The notes under the pieces: generated by a model
Databases searched by the model: none
What the model saw: the letters and a program-made list of their open reading frames with translations, nothing else
What the model was told of the DNA's origin: nothing
Shown: positions 26,201-34,593 of the stretch, in pieces
Layout: each line of letters starts with the position of its first letter
Numbering within the stretch: position 1 is the stretch's first letter
From: an uncultured Muribaculaceae bacterium
Lineage (GTDB): Bacteria; Bacteroidota; Bacteroidia; Bacteroidales; Muribaculaceae
Assembly (NCBI GenBank): GCA_947632485.1
Contig: CANRPJ010000012.1
Coordinates: 1-64,000 of the forward strand
Reading direction: 5' to 3'
DNA length: 64,000 bases
Position numbers and translations under genes: made by a program

Positions 26201-26487
26201 GGCATCAGGAATATGTCGAAAGATCCCTCGCGGTTGGAGCGGAAAGCGATGCGGCTTCCGTCGGGGGTCCATACCGGCGAGGCGTCGATAGCCACGCGAT
26301 CGGTCGTGAGCTGGGTGGCGCGTCCTCCTGCCGAGGGCACGGTGTAGATGTCGCCCTTATAGGTGAAGGCGATCGTGGCGCCGTCGGGCGAAATCGCCAC
26401 ATCACGCAGCCACAACGGCACATCGGCGGCCGAAAGGCCGGCTACCCCAGCAGCAGCGAGAGCGGCGGTGAGAAAGATTTTCTTCAT
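23239..26487 (-). CDS. Tricorn-like S41 protease with PD40 beta-propeller
   Basis: A 1082-residue protein begins at 26487, where MKKIFLTAALAAAGVAGLSAA is a clean signal peptide. The frame reaches up to 26559, but that part overlaps a shared promoter block. Residues 25-640 carry many WD40/PD40 repeats (VWTPDGSRIAFRSN, DFSPDGRTIVFDSE, QWSPDSKWLLADY). A Lys/Glu/Asp low-complexity insert lies at about 560-590. A PDZ-like domain (LVRPGEIVLAIDGQKI) and a C-terminal S41 domain follow. Tricorn active-site equivalents appear present: ASHTGG near 764, the Ser-Asp pair in NYSDAHGTP near 982, and a Glu in LENQELRPDIE. Tricorn is cytosolic in archaea, but this homologue is predicted to be exported, so it would trim peptides in the periplasm. 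Confidence 0.9.
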   Translation of the reverse strand: MKKIFLTAALAAAGVAGLSAADVPLWLRDVAISPDGATIAFTYKGDIYTVPSAGGRATQLTTDRVAIDASPVWTPDGSRIAFRSNREGSFDIFLMPAKGGTPVRLTDHPLSETPLAFLDSETLLFQGSGEGSALSQRFPSAAAYTLNINKPGERPAYFGSTPMISASSDGKGQLLYTDRKGVENIWRKHERAESTNDVWLIDKKGKHTKLTDFNGHDRNPVWTGNGGYAYVSEKDGILNVYARTADGSEKQLTKFTKHPVRDLSAASNGTLAFDWDGEIYTLAPGAQPKKVAVEIVGDAYDSDHLKRYVTSGATNFAVSPKGDQVAFIIRGELYVTDTKYNTTKRITDTAGQERCMDFSPDGRTIVFDSERDGVWGLYTATIKNPDETSFAYATEIEEKPLYIPKTAAQQPDFSPDGKKVAFLENRTALKVIDMDSKKVTTALPGEFNYSYQDGDVSFQWSPDSKWLLADYLGIGGWNNKDIALVKADGSQVVDLTESGYSDGDAKWVMGGKGIAYTSGKDGYKSHGSWGNTVDVYVMFLDPDGWDAFNMTEEEAALAEKAKEGDKKEEADKDKKGKDSKKADADKKDEVKPLEFDLPNRRYRMARITPQSGALGDYFISPKGDKLYYTTGSTEGGRNLYVTDLRKGDTKVLSQGIGGGLMADEKGETLFAMDNGGGIRKISLPDGKVDNVEFQALYDRHPSKEREYMYDHMVNQVKHKFHDVNMHGTDWDYYADHYRKFLPHISNNPDFGLLLSEILGELNASHTGGAGSPEPTNAKALLPPAWLGAYFDEAWTGDGLKVKELIPRGPLTAKSALVRPGEIVLAIDGQKITPRANYNSMLEGKAGKRTRLTVKGTDGKERTVYVKPWSNGELSNARYQRWVERNEAIVDSLSGGKIGYVHIAGMNDPSFRVLYDRALGKYRNCDAIVVDTRHNGGGWLHNDVALMLSGKEYVRFTPRGQYIGSDPFSQWTKPSVMLVDESNYSDAHGTPYVYKTLGLGKLVGAPISGTMTAVWWETQIDPDVYFGIPQVTSISVKDGTVLENQELRPDIEIYNDPADLEAGRDAQLEGAVKELLKQTASKR

Positions 26488-26536
26488 GATGTTGATATGA
26501 TCGTAGGTTTTTATGTTTCCACTATCTATAGAGACG

Positions 26537-26558
26537 GAAAAAGAGGTCATTTGTGACA
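26537..26558 (-). promoter_or_regulatory. Shared 22-bp TGTCACA promoter block, copy 1
   Basis: On the leftward strand TGTCACA, 9 bases, TTTTTC, then CGTC. The same block with identical spacing precedes the barrel genes starting at 47488 and 56028. It ends 49 bases before the ATG at 26487. The layout resembles a -35/-10 pair of an ECF sigma factor. Confidence 0.65.
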
Positions 26559-26604
26559 TAGCTCCGCCAATTTTTTCGCAAAAATAATGAAATTACCCCG
26601 GATT

Positions 26605-28443
26605 TCAGAGAGATAGCACCGCCTTTTCGACGCCATTCTCATCTACCACGCGCGCCTTCATCTCCTTTCCTTTCTTCTCGAGCACGATCATCATAGGCTT
26701 GCCCGAACCGCTTCCTACGATCACCGGAAAGGGATTACCCTTCTGAGAACCGGCAGGGTGCACGGCCAATTCGTGGGTATGGCCAGCTATGTCGAGGTCA
26801 AACGGCATCTTCTTCAGCACAGGGCTCCAGAGCTCCGTGCAGGGCCGGTATTCATCAGTATTGCCCCATACCGGGATATGATGGATAAGCACTTTCCTTG
26901 CCGCCTTCTGGAAAGGCCGGGAAGCGCCTTCCTGCTGCAGGAAGCCCACCTGGTCATGGCGCAGGCCGGTGAAGTCGTTGAGGTCATAGTAGACCCATGT
27001 GGAGTCGGGCTTATCTTCGCCGCAGTCGAGGAGCACAAAGCGCGTATCTCCCCATGAGAAAGCGCCATAGGTCTTTCCGCCGGGATTATCGAAGAGGGCC
27101 GGCATGCCCGACGACCAGGCGTTGCGGATCTCATGGTTGCCGCGGATAAAGAAGGCCGGTATCTCAGCTCCGTTGAAGCGTTCCACCAGATTGCCGATTG
27201 CCTCTACGGCTTCGGCCCGGTCGGAAGGTTCGGGGAGACAGTCGCCGTTGAAAATCACGAAATCGTGAGGCGTCTCGGCGGCGAGGCGCTGCATAGCGTC
27301 CATAGCTGCCTTGCGCTGGTGCATATCATTGAATATCAATGCAGTGAAGTCAGATGTAGTTTCTGAGGGGAGAGTGAAGCTATACCAGGGGCTGGTATAG
27401 TCTGTACCGAAAGTCTTACTATAAGCCTGATTGTCAAGAATCTCCTGAGCCTTTATGCGATAATAGTATTTCTTTCCGCCCTGAAGCCCCTCGAGCCGGA
27501 TCTTATGCTCGATATCGTGGCATACCTCCTGGCCGCCGATAAGCTCTCTGGCGCTGAGCGTAGAAAGAGTGTCGAGGCCATATTCCACCACGCTCCTTGC
27601 CGGCCCTGCGGCCTGAAACATTATCGTAACGCCGTAGGGCGTAGGATTCTGAAGGTAAGGGCCGTTAACAACGATCTCTTCCGGGCGCGAAGGGAACTTG
27701 AAGGTAGCGGTGACCGGGCGATGGTCGGAGGCAACCGGATTGTTGATCACCGAACGCCTCACCGGCACGAGTCCCTGAGCCGACGGCTCGTAGATGGCGA
27801 TATAGTCGATCACCTCGTCGGGCTTATCAGCAGGGAAAGTCGGCACCTTCTCGCTTGTGGCAATCCTGAAGCCCGCCTCCTTGAAGGCCTTGAGCACAGG
27901 CGAGTCGGGGTGACTGTTCCAGTCGCCGGCCAAGATAAAGGGCTTCGCGCTCTTCCGCGCCTCGGCAGCAATCAGCGGCACTGAGGCAAGGGCATCTTCA
28001 GGAGTGAGCGACAAATGGGTCGACGCCAGCACAAAGCGGGGAAATTCCACCATGAGCAGCACGCGGTCTTCCTCCCGGCCGGGCAGCGCCACCGAGCGGG
28101 AGGCCAGTGGCTTCTCCTTACTGAGCACTCCCACGCCGTATTTCCCTTCGCCCAAAGGAATCGCCGGAGCAAACACCGGACGCATCAGCGCCTCCGAGGC
28201 TATTTCACCGAGAGTGTAGCGCCCGCCGGTGCGGCTGGTGAAGCTATCCACCTCCTGCACGGCTACCACATCAACCTCAGCGCGGCGGATAGCGTCGGCA
28301 ATGCGTGCGTAATCAATCTTATCGTCGAGCCCCCGGCCATGCCTCACATTGTAGGTCATCACCTTAAGGGTATTGCCGTCAGAGCTTGCCGAAGCGCCCC
28401 CCAGCAGCATCAACGAGAAAAGAAGCAAAACTAATCGATTCAT
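26605..28443 (-). CDS. Exported two-enzyme fusion: EEP phosphatase plus purple-acid-phosphatase-like domain
   Basis: The 612-residue protein has a signal peptide (to about residue 20). Residues 24-255 form an endonuclease/exonuclease/phosphatase domain with VMTYNVRHG, VVAVQEVD, LAGDWNSHPDSP and the catalytic SDHRPV. Residues 258-355 are fibronectin-like, as in purple acid phosphatases (GPYLQNPTPYGVTIMF, HKIRLEGLQGGKKYYYRI). Residues 365-612 are a calcineurin-like phosphoesterase with FNDMH, FNGDCLPE, FIRGNHEIR, LIHHIPVWG and AGHTHELAVHP. All metal ligands of both enzymes appear intact. It probably removes phosphate from nucleotides, phospholipids or sugar phosphates in the periplasm. Substrates are unknown. 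Confidence 0.88.
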   Translation of the reverse strand: MNRLVLLLFSLMLLGGASASSDGNTLKVMTYNVRHGRGLDDKIDYARIADAIRRAEVDVVAVQEVDSFTSRTGGRYTLGEIASEALMRPVFAPAIPLGEGKYGVGVLSKEKPLASRSVALPGREEDRVLLMVEFPRFVLASTHLSLTPEDALASVPLIAAEARKSAKPFILAGDWNSHPDSPVLKAFKEAGFRIATSEKVPTFPADKPDEVIDYIAIYEPSAQGLVPVRRSVINNPVASDHRPVTATFKFPSRPEEIVVNGPYLQNPTPYGVTIMFQAAGPARSVVEYGLDTLSTLSARELIGGQEVCHDIEHKIRLEGLQGGKKYYYRIKAQEILDNQAYSKTFGTDYTSPWYSFTLPSETTSDFTALIFNDMHQRKAAMDAMQRLAAETPHDFVIFNGDCLPEPSDRAEAVEAIGNLVERFNGAEIPAFFIRGNHEIRNAWSSGMPALFDNPGGKTYGAFSWGDTRFVLLDCGEDKPDSTWVYYDLNDFTGLRHDQVGFLQQEGASRPFQKAARKVLIHHIPVWGNTDEYRPCTELWSPVLKKMPFDLDIAGHTHELAVHPAGSQKGNPFPVIVGSGSGKPMMIVLEKKGKEMKARVVDENGVEKAVLSL

Positions 28444-28463
28444 AACTAAGCATTTTTACAACA

Positions 28464-28471
28464 CAAAATTA
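28464..28471 (-). promoter_or_regulatory. -7 element for the phosphatase fusion gene
   Basis: TAATTTTG on the leftward strand, 20 bases before the ATG at 28443. No TTTG at -33. Confidence 0.45.
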
Positions 28472-28574
28472 CGAAATTTATTTTATGACACCTCAATTAA
28501 ATTATCATCGCAACGCAGATTCGCACACTACAAGAAAAACTTTCAAATATTCAAGAAATCTACTGAAAAATTGC

Positions 28575-28582
28575 TACATTTG
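28575..28582 (+). promoter_or_regulatory. -7 element for the AAA-ATPase gene
   Basis: TACATTTG matches TAnnTTTG and ends 25 bases before the ATG at 28608. It supports that ATG against the longer frame from 28485, which would begin upstream of this promoter. Confidence 0.5.
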
Positions 28583-28607
28583 TAATCTGTTACAGATTTC
28601 GCGACCG

Positions 28608-30170
28608 ATGACGACCGATTCCGTAAAATATCCTGTAGGAGAGCAGTCTTTCCAGAAACTCAGGGAGGAAGGCTTCCTCTATGTTGATAAAACGCGGTTT
28701 ATCGATCACATCGTAAGAGGTCCAAAATACTATTTTCTGGGGCGTCCCCGTCGGTTCGGGAAGAGTCTTTTTCTCTCTACCCTGAAATGCTTCTTCGAGG
28801 GTCGTCGGGAGCTTTTCGAAGGCCTCTATATCAACTCTACTTCGTGGAACTGGGAGCCCTATCCGGTTCTATACCTTGATCTTAATATCCAGAAATATAA
28901 AGATGAGGGAGAACTCGATGATCTTATAGAACACCGGCTGATTGCCTGGGAAAAGGAATATGGGATTGAGCCGAAGGTAATGAATCAGTCGATTCGCTTC
29001 TCGGAGGTGATCCGCGTGGCTGCGGAGAAAAGCGGAAAAGGCGTGGTGATTCTGGTAGATGAGTACGACAAACCTCTGGTAAATAATCTTCACAATCGCA
29101 AACGATTGGATTTATACAGATCTAAGCTTGCTGAGATCTACTCAAATTTCAAAAGTTCAGCCGATTATATCCGGCTTGTATTCATGACGGGAGTAAGCCG
29201 TTTCGGAAAGCTCAGCGTATTTTCTGACCTCAATAATATTTCTGATATATCTCTTACCGACGATTTCGCCGCAGTATGCGGAATCACCCAGCAGGAACTT
29301 ATCGAAAACTTCGGTGTAGGAATAAGCGAATTGGCCTTGAAACGCAAATCTGAGCCGATGGACATCGTAAATGAGTTGAAACATCGCTATGACGGCTACC
29401 ATTTCGCTCCTGAATCACCCGACATCTACAATCCTTTCTCTCTACTCAACGCCTTTAAGAACAAGGCCTATGGTAATTATTGGATTGAATCGGGCACACC
29501 CTCGCTACTCGTAGAGCAACTTAAACGTACGCAGACTGATATCCAGAGATTGACAAAGGTTGAGATAAGCGCAAATATGCTCGCGGGTCTTGATCTCGAC
29601 AGCATTCTTCCGGCGGCCCTATTCTACCAGACCGGGTATCTCACTATCAAGGCTTATGATGATGCCGACAGAATCTTCACTCTCGGGATTCCTAACGATG
29701 AGGTAAGAGAGGGACTGATGGAATATATCCTGCCTCACTATGCTAATCTTCAAGGCGAGGACCCCCACGTATTCATCGTTAACTTTCGGAAGGAGCTTCA
29801 GGCAGGTGCCGTTGATGCTTTCATGCGTAGGCTGCAGGCGATGTTCGCTTCATTCGGCTATGACAGAAAGATGGATAACGAGAATTCCGTGCAAAACGCG
29901 CTCTTCATTCTCTTCTACCTTCTTGGCTTAAGTGTAAGCACGGAATTCAGAACCTCAGACGGGAGAATAGATATCCTCATACGCACTGATAAATATATCT
30001 ATATCATAGAGTTGAAATATGATAAATCTGCGGAAGAGGCGCTCCACCAGATCATGCATAAGGACTACGCTCTACCGTGGGCCGCTGACGCAAGAAAAGT
30101 CATAGCCATTGGCATAAACTACTCCTCTTCCCTACGCCGCATCGACTCCTGGAAGGCTGAAACGATCTGA
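28608..30170 (+). CDS. AAA-ATPase-like protein with C-terminal PD-(D/E)XK nuclease domain (DUF1703)
   Basis: The 520-residue protein starts at MTTDSVKYPVGEQSF, the usual start of this family. An N-terminal P-loop ATPase has Walker A GRPRRFGKS near residue 46 and Walker B VVILVDEYDKPL near 145. The C-terminal 110 residues form a PD-(D/E)XK-like nuclease domain with GRIDILI followed by YIIELKYDKSAEEAL. The family is highly amplified in gut Bacteroidales and often moves between genomes. Its role is unproven; mobile-element or defence roles have been suggested. The gene is more AT-rich than its neighbours, in line with acquisition. It stands alone, convergent with polA. Confidence 0.88.
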   Translation: MTTDSVKYPVGEQSFQKLREEGFLYVDKTRFIDHIVRGPKYYFLGRPRRFGKSLFLSTLKCFFEGRRELFEGLYINSTSWNWEPYPVLYLDLNIQKYKDEGELDDLIEHRLIAWEKEYGIEPKVMNQSIRFSEVIRVAAEKSGKGVVILVDEYDKPLVNNLHNRKRLDLYRSKLAEIYSNFKSSADYIRLVFMTGVSRFGKLSVFSDLNNISDISLTDDFAAVCGITQQELIENFGVGISELALKRKSEPMDIVNELKHRYDGYHFAPESPDIYNPFSLLNAFKNKAYGNYWIESGTPSLLVEQLKRTQTDIQRLTKVEISANMLAGLDLDSILPAALFYQTGYLTIKAYDDADRIFTLGIPNDEVREGLMEYILPHYANLQGEDPHVFIVNFRKELQAGAVDAFMRRLQAMFASFGYDRKMDNENSVQNALFILFYLLGLSVSTEFRTSDGRIDILIRTDKYIYIIELKYDKSAEEALHQIMHKDYALPWAADARKVIAIGINYSSSLRRIDSWKAETI

Positions 30171-30185
30171 CGGGGGTGCCCGATG

Positions 30186-32936
30186 TCAGTGGGCGTCGAG
30201 CCAGTTGGTGGCTACGCCGCAGGAAGCCTCGAGAGGCACTACGCCGCGGTAAGCACCCTCCATCTGGCGCACCACAAGCTCCTGCATCACCGGAAGCTCC
30301 TCTTCAGGCACCTCGAAGTTGAGCTCATCGTGCACCTGCATTATCATCTTCGATTTCAGTCCCTTCTCCTTCATCTCACCGGCTATGGCCACCATAGCGG
30401 TCTTGATGATATCAGCGGCGAAGCCCTGCAGAGGAGCGTTGATGGCGTTGCGCTCAGCGTAGCCGCGCACCACCGGGTTCTTGCTGTTGATGTCGGGCAG
30501 GAGGCGTTTACGGCCCATCTTGGTAGCCACATAACCCTGCTCGCGCGCAAGCTCGATGCTCTGGTTCATGTACTGATGCACCTTCGGGAAGGTCTCGAAA
30601 TAGCCGTCGATAAGCATTTTAGCCTCAGCGCGCGGAATGTTGAGGCGCGTGGAGAGGCCGAAAGCCGATATGCCGTAGAGGATTCCGAAATTGGCAGTCT
30701 TGGCATTGCGGCGCTGCGTGGCGCTTACCTCCTCGAGAGGCTCATGATAGATCTTGGAGGCGGTGATGGCGTGGATATCCCGGCCATGACGGAATGCGTC
30801 GATCATCGTTTCGTCGCCGGAGAAATCAGCCACGAGCCTCAGCTCGATCTGCGAATAGTCGCACGAAAGGAAGAGGCTCCCCTCCGGAGCTATGAAGGCG
30901 CGGCGGATTTCGCGTCCTATATCGTCGCGCACCGGTATGTTCTGCAGATTGGGATTGGTCGAAGAGATGCGCCCCGTTGCAGTCACGGTCTGCGTGTAGG
31001 TGGTATGCACGCGGCCGGTACGCGGATTTATGGCGGCAGGAAGCGCTGTAAGATACGTGTTTATCAGCTTCTTGAGCTGGCGATACTCCAGGATAAGGGC
31101 CACTATGGGGTGCTTCATCATCACTTTATTGAGCACATCTTCCGCGGTGGAATATTGCCCGCTCTTTGTCTTCTTCGGCTTCGGCTCCAGACCGAGCACA
31201 TCGAAAAGCACCTCACCCACCTTTGCCGGCGAGCCTACATTAAATTCCAGTCCCGCCATGCTGTGGATTTCGCGCTCCACCTCCTCCAGGCGCGTAGTGA
31301 GCGTGCGGGCGGCAGCATTGAGCGCCTCCACATCAATCAAGGCCCCGGCCATCTCCATATCGCCCAGCACCTTAGCCAGAGGCAGCTCCATATCGTAGAG
31401 CAAAGTGTCCATCTTCTCCTCCCTCACCTGAGCGTCGACCAGAGGATAGAGGCGCAGGCAGGCATCGGCGCAAGAGCAGGCCCAGGGAGTGAGATTCTCC
31501 GGTGCTATCCGCTGCGGCGGGAGCTGGCGCACCCCTTTCGGCCCGGCTATCGAAGAATAGGCTGCCGGCACTGCATGGAGATAGTGGCGGGAGATATCCT
31601 CCAGGGTATTGCGCCCTTCAGGCTGAAGCAGATAATGACCAAGCGTGAGGTCATAATAGTTTTCCAGGGCATCGGCACCGTCAGTGCGCGCAAGCGAGGC
31701 GAGCACATAGTCATGCTTCGCCGCAGAGGTAATTTTCAAAAGATCGCGGCGCGCAAGCATATCGAGCACAAAAGCCTGACCCTCAGCGAAGCTGCACGGC
31801 ACATACCAGGCCTCACCCTCGTCTACGGCCACGGCTGTACCTGCCCATATATCGGTCACATGGCTACCCTCAGTGGCAGCCATGAATACGCCTACCCGCT
31901 CCGCTCCTGATACCTTACCTGCAAGCTCATTGAGACTCTCCTGCGAATCGGCAAGCCTGTAGTCACCCTTTATCTCACCCTCTTCTACCTGCACCGCAGG
32001 CTCTTCCGCCTGCGCGAAATCAAACAGCGAGGGCTCCGTCGCGGGTGCGCTCTCAGCATCGAGGCGCTTCGCCACGCGGTCGGCCAGCGATTTGAACTCC
32101 AGCTCCTTGAAGATGGCGAAGAGCTTCTCGCGGTCGGGGCGACGGGCCTGAAGATCATCGGGCTTCTCCTTCACGGGCACATCGGTGCGTATCGTAGCCA
32201 GGAATTTGGAGAACCGGATATCGTCGGCATGTTCCTCCACCTTCTTTTTCAGGGCGCCCTTGAGCTGATCGGTATGCTCCAGAAGGTTATCTACAGTGCC
32301 GAAGTCGGCTATGAGCTTCACGGCGGTCTTCTCTCCCACACCCGGACAACCCGGTATATTGTCGATCTTGTCGCCCATCAGCGCCAGCAGGTCGATTACG
32401 CGCGCCGGCTCCGGAATTCCGTAGCGCTCGCATACCTCCTCCACTCCCCGCAGCTCGAAATCCTGACCGCGGTAGGAGGGCTTGTATTGCAGCACATTAG
32501 GGCTCACCAACTGCCCGAAATCCTTATCGGGCGTCATCATATAGGTAGTGAAGCCCTCTTTCTCCGCCTGTTTTGAGAGAGTGCCTATCACGTCGTCGGC
32601 CTCAAAGCCCTCCACCTCCACAATCGGAATCCTGTAGGCCCGGATTATCTCCTTAATAATCGGAATCGACTTTTTTATATCTTCCGGGGTCGACTCTCTG
32701 TCACCCTTATAGTTATCGTAGGCCTCATGTCGGAAGGTGGGACCCTGGGGGTCAAAACACACGGCCAGATGCGTCGGGCGCTCCTTGCGGAGCAACTCCT
32801 CAAGGGTATTCACGAATCCGAAGATCGCGGAGGTATTGAAACCATCGCGCGTGGTGCGCGGCATTTTTATCAGCGCATAATAGGCGCGGAAAATCAGGGC
32901 GTAGGCATCGAGCAGGAAGAGTCTTTTGGGTTCCAT
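30186..32936 (-). CDS. polA: DNA polymerase I
   Basis: A 916-residue protein from MEPKRLFLLDAYALIFRAYY; the 29 codons before it are not family-like. The 5'-nuclease domain (about 1-290) is intact, with FEADDVIGTL, MMTPDKDFGQLV and GDKIDNIPGCPGVGEKTA. The polymerase domain is intact too: motif A DYSQIELRLVADFSGD, motif B RRNAKTANFGILYG, motif C MQVHDELNFE. The middle 3'-5' exonuclease domain is degraded. The usual DTET is replaced in GVFMAATEGS, and the third motif reads WACSCADACL where YxxxD is expected. It should replicate and repair DNA and remove RNA primers, probably without proofreading. It converges with the AAA-ATPase gene and diverges from the prenyl synthase gene. Confidence 0.95.
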   Translation of the reverse strand: MEPKRLFLLDAYALIFRAYYALIKMPRTTRDGFNTSAIFGFVNTLEELLRKERPTHLAVCFDPQGPTFRHEAYDNYKGDRESTPEDIKKSIPIIKEIIRAYRIPIVEVEGFEADDVIGTLSKQAEKEGFTTYMMTPDKDFGQLVSPNVLQYKPSYRGQDFELRGVEEVCERYGIPEPARVIDLLALMGDKIDNIPGCPGVGEKTAVKLIADFGTVDNLLEHTDQLKGALKKKVEEHADDIRFSKFLATIRTDVPVKEKPDDLQARRPDREKLFAIFKELEFKSLADRVAKRLDAESAPATEPSLFDFAQAEEPAVQVEEGEIKGDYRLADSQESLNELAGKVSGAERVGVFMAATEGSHVTDIWAGTAVAVDEGEAWYVPCSFAEGQAFVLDMLARRDLLKITSAAKHDYVLASLARTDGADALENYYDLTLGHYLLQPEGRNTLEDISRHYLHAVPAAYSSIAGPKGVRQLPPQRIAPENLTPWACSCADACLRLYPLVDAQVREEKMDTLLYDMELPLAKVLGDMEMAGALIDVEALNAAARTLTTRLEEVEREIHSMAGLEFNVGSPAKVGEVLFDVLGLEPKPKKTKSGQYSTAEDVLNKVMMKHPIVALILEYRQLKKLINTYLTALPAAINPRTGRVHTTYTQTVTATGRISSTNPNLQNIPVRDDIGREIRRAFIAPEGSLFLSCDYSQIELRLVADFSGDETMIDAFRHGRDIHAITASKIYHEPLEEVSATQRRNAKTANFGILYGISAFGLSTRLNIPRAEAKMLIDGYFETFPKVHQYMNQSIELAREQGYVATKMGRKRLLPDINSKNPVVRGYAERNAINAPLQGFAADIIKTAMVAIAGEMKEKGLKSKMIMQVHDELNFEVPEEELPVMQELVVRQMEGAYRGVVPLEASCGVATNWLDAH

Positions 32937-33003
32937 CAGCGTATTTTTTACTAAGGTAACAATTTCACGCGTCACGACAATCACAGAATCAGGATTTTCT
33001 TCG

Positions 33004-33011
33004 TAAATTTG
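33004..33011 (+). promoter_or_regulatory. -7 element for the polyprenyl synthase gene
   Basis: TAAATTTG ends 15 bases before the ATG at 33027, implying a very short leader. No clear -33 TTTG. Confidence 0.5.
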
Positions 33012-33026
33012 TAGCCGGAACAAAAA

Positions 33027-34004
33027 ATGGGATATTTAACCGCAGTACGCCAGCAGCTCGCTCCGGAACTGGAGCGCATGAACACGCTCATCGGGAGCGT
33101 GCTCGCCACGCGCCATGAGGTGATCAATACGGTAGTGACCAACTACCTGAAAACCAAAGGTAAGCAGATTCGTCCGGTAGTAGTGATGCTCAGCGCGAAG
33201 ATGTATGGCGAGGTGACCGACGATGTAATCTACGCATGCGCGGCCCTTGAGCTGCTACATAACTCCTCGCTGATCCACGATGATGTGGTCGATGAGACTA
33301 AACTCCGGCGCGGCCTGCCTACAATCAATGCCTCATGGGGAAATCAGCTGGCGGTGCTCGTGGGCGACTATTTCATATCCAACGCCCTGCGCACCGGCCT
33401 GATGACCGGTAACCTGAAGATCATAGCCGCGCTTTCCGATCTCGGCAAAGAGCTTTCAATCGGCGAGATCGACCAGCTCTGCAATGTGCGCTATCATAAT
33501 CTCGACGAGAAGGCATATCTCGAGATGATTCATAAGAAGACGGCGTCGCTCTTCATCAACTGCGCTAAGATCGGCGCAGAGGCCGTGGGCACCGATGCCG
33601 AAACCTGCGCTCCGCTGCTGCGCTTTGCCGAGCTGCTCGGACTCTGCTTCCAGATAAAAGACGATATTTTCGACTATTTCGAAGATCCCCGCGTAGGCAA
33701 GCCTACCGGCAATGACCTGCGCGAAGGCAAGGTCACACTGCCGCTGATCTATGCTCTCAACAATGCTCCCGCCGAAGAGGCCGCGCCTCTCAGGGCTCTG
33801 CTTACAAGCGATTCCGAGCTCACCAACGAGCAGATACAGACCCTTATAGCATTTGCCAAGGAGCATGGCGGAATCGACTATGCCTACAGCCGTATGCGCG
33901 CCATGCAGAAGGAAGCCGAAGAGCAGATTGCCCTCTGCCCCGATTCTCCCTGGAAAGAGCATTTCCGCGAGATTTTCGAATTCATAATCAGCCGCAATCA
34001 CTGA
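33027..34004 (+). CDS. Polyprenyl diphosphate synthase
   Basis: The 325-residue all-helical prenyltransferase has both aspartate-rich motifs, LIHDDVVDETKLRRGLPT (first DDxxD) and QIKDDIFDYFEDP (second DDxxD). It also has KGKQIRPVVVML at the start and GNDLREGKVTLPLIYAL in the substrate-binding region. Length and motifs fit the long-chain IspB/octaprenyl type, which makes the side chain of menaquinone, rather than the short FPP synthases. Chain length cannot be fixed from sequence. It is 4 bases upstream of rnhB. Confidence 0.92.
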   Translation: MGYLTAVRQQLAPELERMNTLIGSVLATRHEVINTVVTNYLKTKGKQIRPVVVMLSAKMYGEVTDDVIYACAALELLHNSSLIHDDVVDETKLRRGLPTINASWGNQLAVLVGDYFISNALRTGLMTGNLKIIAALSDLGKELSIGEIDQLCNVRYHNLDEKAYLEMIHKKTASLFINCAKIGAEAVGTDAETCAPLLRFAELLGLCFQIKDDIFDYFEDPRVGKPTGNDLREGKVTLPLIYALNNAPAEEAAPLRALLTSDSELTNEQIQTLIAFAKEHGGIDYAYSRMRAMQKEAEEQIALCPDSPWKEHFREIFEFIISRNH

Positions 34005-34008
34005 AGCC

Positions 34009-34593
34009 ATGCTGCGACCTTACATGGAGCAGGGCCGACTTGAGGCCGGACTCGATGAGGCCGGACGAGGCTGTCTGGCCGGACCGGTAGTGGCCGCGGC
34101 CGTGATTCTGCCGGAAGGATTTGAATGTGAGGAGCTCAACGACAGCAAGCAGCTTTCGGCCAAAGCCCGCGAGCGCCTGCGCCTTCTAATTCAGGAGAAA
34201 GCGCTGGCCTGGAGCGTGGCAGAGGTATCAGCCGGAGAAATCGATGAAATCAATATCCTGAATGCCAGCATTCTGGCTATGCACCGCGCCGTCGGGGGCC
34301 TTACTACCCGCCCCGACCACCTGCTCGTAGACGGCAACAGATTCAAACCCTACCCGGGAATCGGTCACACCACCGTGGTGAAAGGCGATGCTACATTCAT
34401 GAGCATAGCTGCCGCAAGCATTCTCGCGAAGACCTACCGCGACGCTCTGATGATGCGGCTCGCTGAGGAATGCGCCGGCTACGGCTGGGAGCGCAACATG
34501 GGCTACCCTTCAAAGGAGCACCGCGAGGCGCTGCGCAGGCTCGGCCTAACGCGTCATCACCGCCTCACGTTCGGTCCCTGCAAGAATCTTTAG
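34009..34593 (+). CDS. rnhB: Ribonuclease HII
   Basis: The 194-residue protein has the RNase HII signature GLDEAGRGCLAGPVVAAAVIL with the catalytic Asp-Glu pair, LNDSKQLSAK, HLLVDGNRF, VVKGDATFMSIAAASILAKTYRD with the third Asp, and HRLTFGPCKNL at the end. It removes ribonucleotides and RNA from RNA-DNA hybrids. It is translated right behind the prenyl synthase and converges with the gene on the other strand, overlapping it by 4 bases at the 3' ends. Confidence 0.96.
   Translation: MLRPYMEQGRLEAGLDEAGRGCLAGPVVAAAVILPEGFECEELNDSKQLSAKARERLRLLIQEKALAWSVAEVSAGEIDEINILNASILAMHRAVGGLTTRPDHLLVDGNRFKPYPGIGHTTVVKGDATFMSIAAASILAKTYRDALMMRLAEECAGYGWERNMGYPSKEHREALRRLGLTRHHRLTFGPCKNL

Noticed and set aside
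26488..26559. 24-codon extension of the tricorn-like protein
   Set aside because: It lies over the shared promoter block, and the signal peptide begins at 26487.
30183..31910. 575-codon rightward frame opposite polA
   Set aside because: Shadow of the polymerase domain; His/Arg/Leu-rich and without homology signs.
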